Assembly: GCA_029863605.1 (NCBI GenBank)
Contig: JAOTVB010000002.1
Location: 248,001-312,000, forward strand
DNA: 64,000 nt
Reading direction: 5' to 3'
Source: Myxococcales bacterium
GTDB lineage: Bacteria; Myxococcota_A; Polyangia; Polyangiales; Houyiibacteriaceae
Shown here: positions 62,338 to 64,000 of the stretch, piece by piece
Numbering within the stretch: position 1 is the stretch's first letter
Layout: each line of letters begins with the position of its first letter
The notes under the pieces: generated by a model
What the model saw: the letters and a program-made list of their open reading frames with translations, nothing else
Told to the model about the DNA's origin: nothing
Databases searched by the model: none
Made by a program: the position numbers and the translations under genes

Positions 62338-64000
62338 TCAGGGCTCCCACGTAACGTCGATACTCCAGTTCGATGGGGGAGCAAACGTCCCCGTCGTCAC
62401 GAAGCTTAGCGGCCAAAGCGCCTCGATCAAAAATCCAGGGCGTTGCGCTTGGCCGGTCGAGTTTGGGCCGCCCTCGTTTCTGCGGGCCACGAACTGGCCT
62501 TCGACGTAGAGCCCGCGGATGGGCACGTTGTCGGGCAGAATCGAGTCCACGTTGAACCCGACCTGCACGGTGGTGTCGGAGTCGAACTCGCTGACACCCG
62601 ACCCTCCCTGCACCCCGAACGTTGGCGCAAGCCCACCGAACTGAGACTGCAGTGACGCGGAAAACAAGCCGGCGGCGACCCCGGAAAGAAAGCTCGTCGT
62701 TTCGGCATTGGCGCCTTCGGTAGTCGCGGCGAGACCTCTTTCCTGCCGGGTGGTCCCCGTGACGAGGAGCGCAATCACCTGAGCCTCGCTCGTCGTTGGG
62801 GCTGTCGAGGTGAACTCGATCGTCGGATTGCTGAGGCGCCCGGACACCGTGACCGTGACCGAATCCGTGCTGCCGCGCAGAAGATGTCGGGCGACGAGGT
62901 CGACCTTCGCGTCCATGTCGGGGTCGCCGTCGAAGACCATGCTGCCGGAACGGAGCTCGAAGCGCTTGCCGAAGACATGGAAGTTACCCCGCTTGAAGTT
63001 CACGTTGCCCTTGACGATGAACTCCTCGTCGATCGTCGTATCCAATCGCGTGCTGGCTTCCACGTAAAACCCCTGATCCCTGCTGCGGATTACGATCGCT
63101 TCGTCGGATCGGATCTCGAGGTGTATTCGGTAGGGGACAGTTGGGCTCGGTGGAGTGTATTCTTCGCCCGCGAAGAACACCTCGGGGTGGGGTGCCAGGT
63201 CCTGGGGCGTCGCCGAGCTTTCGGGGATATCGAGATCGAGCTTGCGCAGCCGAATCTCTCCGTCGAGGCCGTCGTCTTCGAAGGTGGCAAGCAATCGCGC
63301 GTTTCCGTCGACGCGAGCCATGATCGAACCCTCCTGCCGAAGGGGGAACGAATTGGTTCGTACTTCGATGTCGAGCTTGTGTGCACTCAGCCCCTTCAGC
63401 ACCAAGCGACCGTCTGCTTGCGCCGAGCCCTTGGCATCGGTCGCCGTCAAACCGGCAATCGCGATTCCATCCTCGTCGAAGATCGCTCTGCCGGCCACTT
63501 TGTCCAGTGTTTGACCGACGTTTCGTAGGTCGATGCGGCCGTCTGAAAGGTCCACGCTCCCTACGAAGTTCGGATCATCGATCGTCCCCTGGGCGCTCAC
63601 GCTTCCGAGCAGCGTCCCCTGAACGTTCACGAGACCAGCCATCCAGGCCAACACCGCCTGGAGGGGCATGCGATCGAAGTCGGCCTGGCCCTTGAGCTTA
63701 CCGCGCTCCGCGAGGACGGGCACCATGTGCTCTCGATCCCACAGGAGCGGAATTTCCCCGGCGATCTTGGTGGAGCCCGCGTTCCACCAACTCATCGTTG
63801 CATCGAGCTTACCGATCCCCTTTTTGTATTCCGCGTTGATCTCGCCCTCGGCCGGCGGCGTTTCGACGATGGTGTTCACCATCACGCCCCGACGCCCTGG
63901 CTGAATACGTCGCGCACGAAGCTCGTCAGTGTTGAGCGAAAGCGACAGGGTCGGGTCGTTGCCGAACAAATTCGCAACCCTCAAACGTGCCTTGACCAGC
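62338..64000 (-). CDS. tamB: TamB/DUF490-family outer-membrane biogenesis protein, 5' end outside window
   Basis: At least 553 aa of C-terminal sequence; the frame is open through base 64000. The protein is beta-rich with repeated AsmA/TamB-like strands ([36 protein letters not shown]) and ends in the TamB C-terminal domain (LALLVTGTT-like [37 protein letters not shown]; ending SIDVTWEP). TamB is an envelope-spanning bridge, anchored in the inner membrane, that moves phospholipids or helps outer-membrane assembly. glmM follows seven bases downstream on the same strand. Confidence 0.9.
   Translation of the reverse strand, partial: LVKARLRVANLFGNDPTLSLSLNTDELRARRIQPGRRGVMVNTIVETPPAEGEINAEYKKGIGKLDATMSWWNAGSTKIAGEIPLLWDREHMVPVLAERGKLKGQADFDRMPLQAVLAWMAGLVNVQGTLLGSVSAQGTIDDPNFVGSVDLSDGRIDLRNVGQTLDKVAGRAIFDEDGIAIAGLTATDAKGSAQADGRLVLKGLSAHKLDIEVRTNSFPLRQEGSIMARVDGNARLLATFEDDGLDGEIRLRKLDLDIPESSATPQDLAPHPEVFFAGEEYTPPSPTVPYRIHLEIRSDEAIVIRSRDQGFYVEASTRLDTTIDEEFIVKGNVNFKRGNFHVFGKRFELRSGSMVFDGDPDMDAKVDLVARHLLRGSTDSVTVTVSGRLSNPTIEFTSTAPTTSEAQVIALLVTGTTRQERGLAATTEGANAETTSFLSGVAAGLFSASLQSQFGGLAPTFGVQGGSGVSEFDSDTTVQVGFNVDSILPDNVPIRGLYVEGQFVARRNEGGPNSTGQAQRPGFLIEALWPLSFVTTGTFAPPSNWSIDVTWEP

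Noticed and set aside
63131-63146. A third GGGGACAG string near 63131 resembling the palindromic terminator
   Set aside because: The right arm is missing (it continues TTGGG) and it lies inside the TamB-type coding region.

Overview
This window is GC-rich, densely coding chromosomal DNA from a Gram-negative bacterium, most likely a member of Myxococcota (former Deltaproteobacteria). The clues are an outer-membrane TamB-type protein, SecDF-YajC, TAT- and Sec-exported lipoproteins, a 1691-residue TPR protein, a MYXO-CTERM-like C-terminal anchor (Cys, hydrophobic helix, Arg cluster) on a secreted oxidase, and the thrS-infC-rpmI-rplT-pheST-ihfA-merR-tRNA(Pro) order. I see no rRNA, CRISPR array, prophage or insertion sequence. 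Start sites were chosen from Shine-Dalgarno (SD) sequences, signal peptides and family alignments, and often lie inside longer open frames.

Layout. 1-3041: an HlyD-type adaptor and an ABC transporter whose nucleotide-binding domain has lost its catalytic residues, divergent from a small winged-helix regulator; four CATG boxes spaced exactly 14 bp lie between them. 3232-4893: secreted peptidoglycan-binding-domain protein. 4967-11144: an extracellular redox locus, with a copper-radical oxidase fused to PA14, PKD, beta-propeller and di-haem cytochrome domains, followed by a YtkA-MauG/peroxidase lipoprotein. 11534-23453: the translation operon thrS-infC, then an accessory block (alpha/beta-hydrolase lipoprotein, carotenoid oxygenase, LuxR-type regulator), then rpmI-rplT-pheS-pheT-ihfA-merR-tRNA(Pro). 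23559-28628: surE, apt, acyl-CoA dehydrogenase, CHAD protein, tRNA(Arg), HNH nuclease. 28643-31790: MlaF-like ATPase, HiPIP lipoprotein, short DsbD, membrane protein. 31800-41722: giant TPR protein, rpoH-like sigma factor, erpA, ygfZ, birA, nadC, CPBP protease. 41824-47496: dnaG-rpoD, a 119-nt hairpin, a CAU tRNA, zinc-ribbon protein, BKACE enzyme. 47516-56144: ilvE, yajC-secD-secF-recJ, enoyl-CoA hydratase, an exported membrane protein, tilS. 56255-64000: ftsH-folP-cdaA-cdaR, convergent with tamB-glmM.

How genes work together. Most of the window is core machinery: translation, replication and transcription initiation, protein export, Fe-S assembly, NAD/biotin/folate supply, and cyclic-di-AMP synthesis beside cell-wall precursor synthesis. 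The accessory parts are more interesting. The oxidase would make hydrogen peroxide outside the cell, while its own fused haem domain and the neighbouring di-haem lipoprotein could consume peroxide or carry electrons. The accessory block that splits the translation operon encodes two exported lipoprotein enzymes acting on lipid-like substrates. The degenerate ABC transporter would be expected to act without normal ATP hydrolysis or with a partner. Non-coding structure also stands out: an ATC start for infC, two near-identical palindromic terminators between convergent gene pairs, and large hairpins after rpoD and after the rpoH-like gene.
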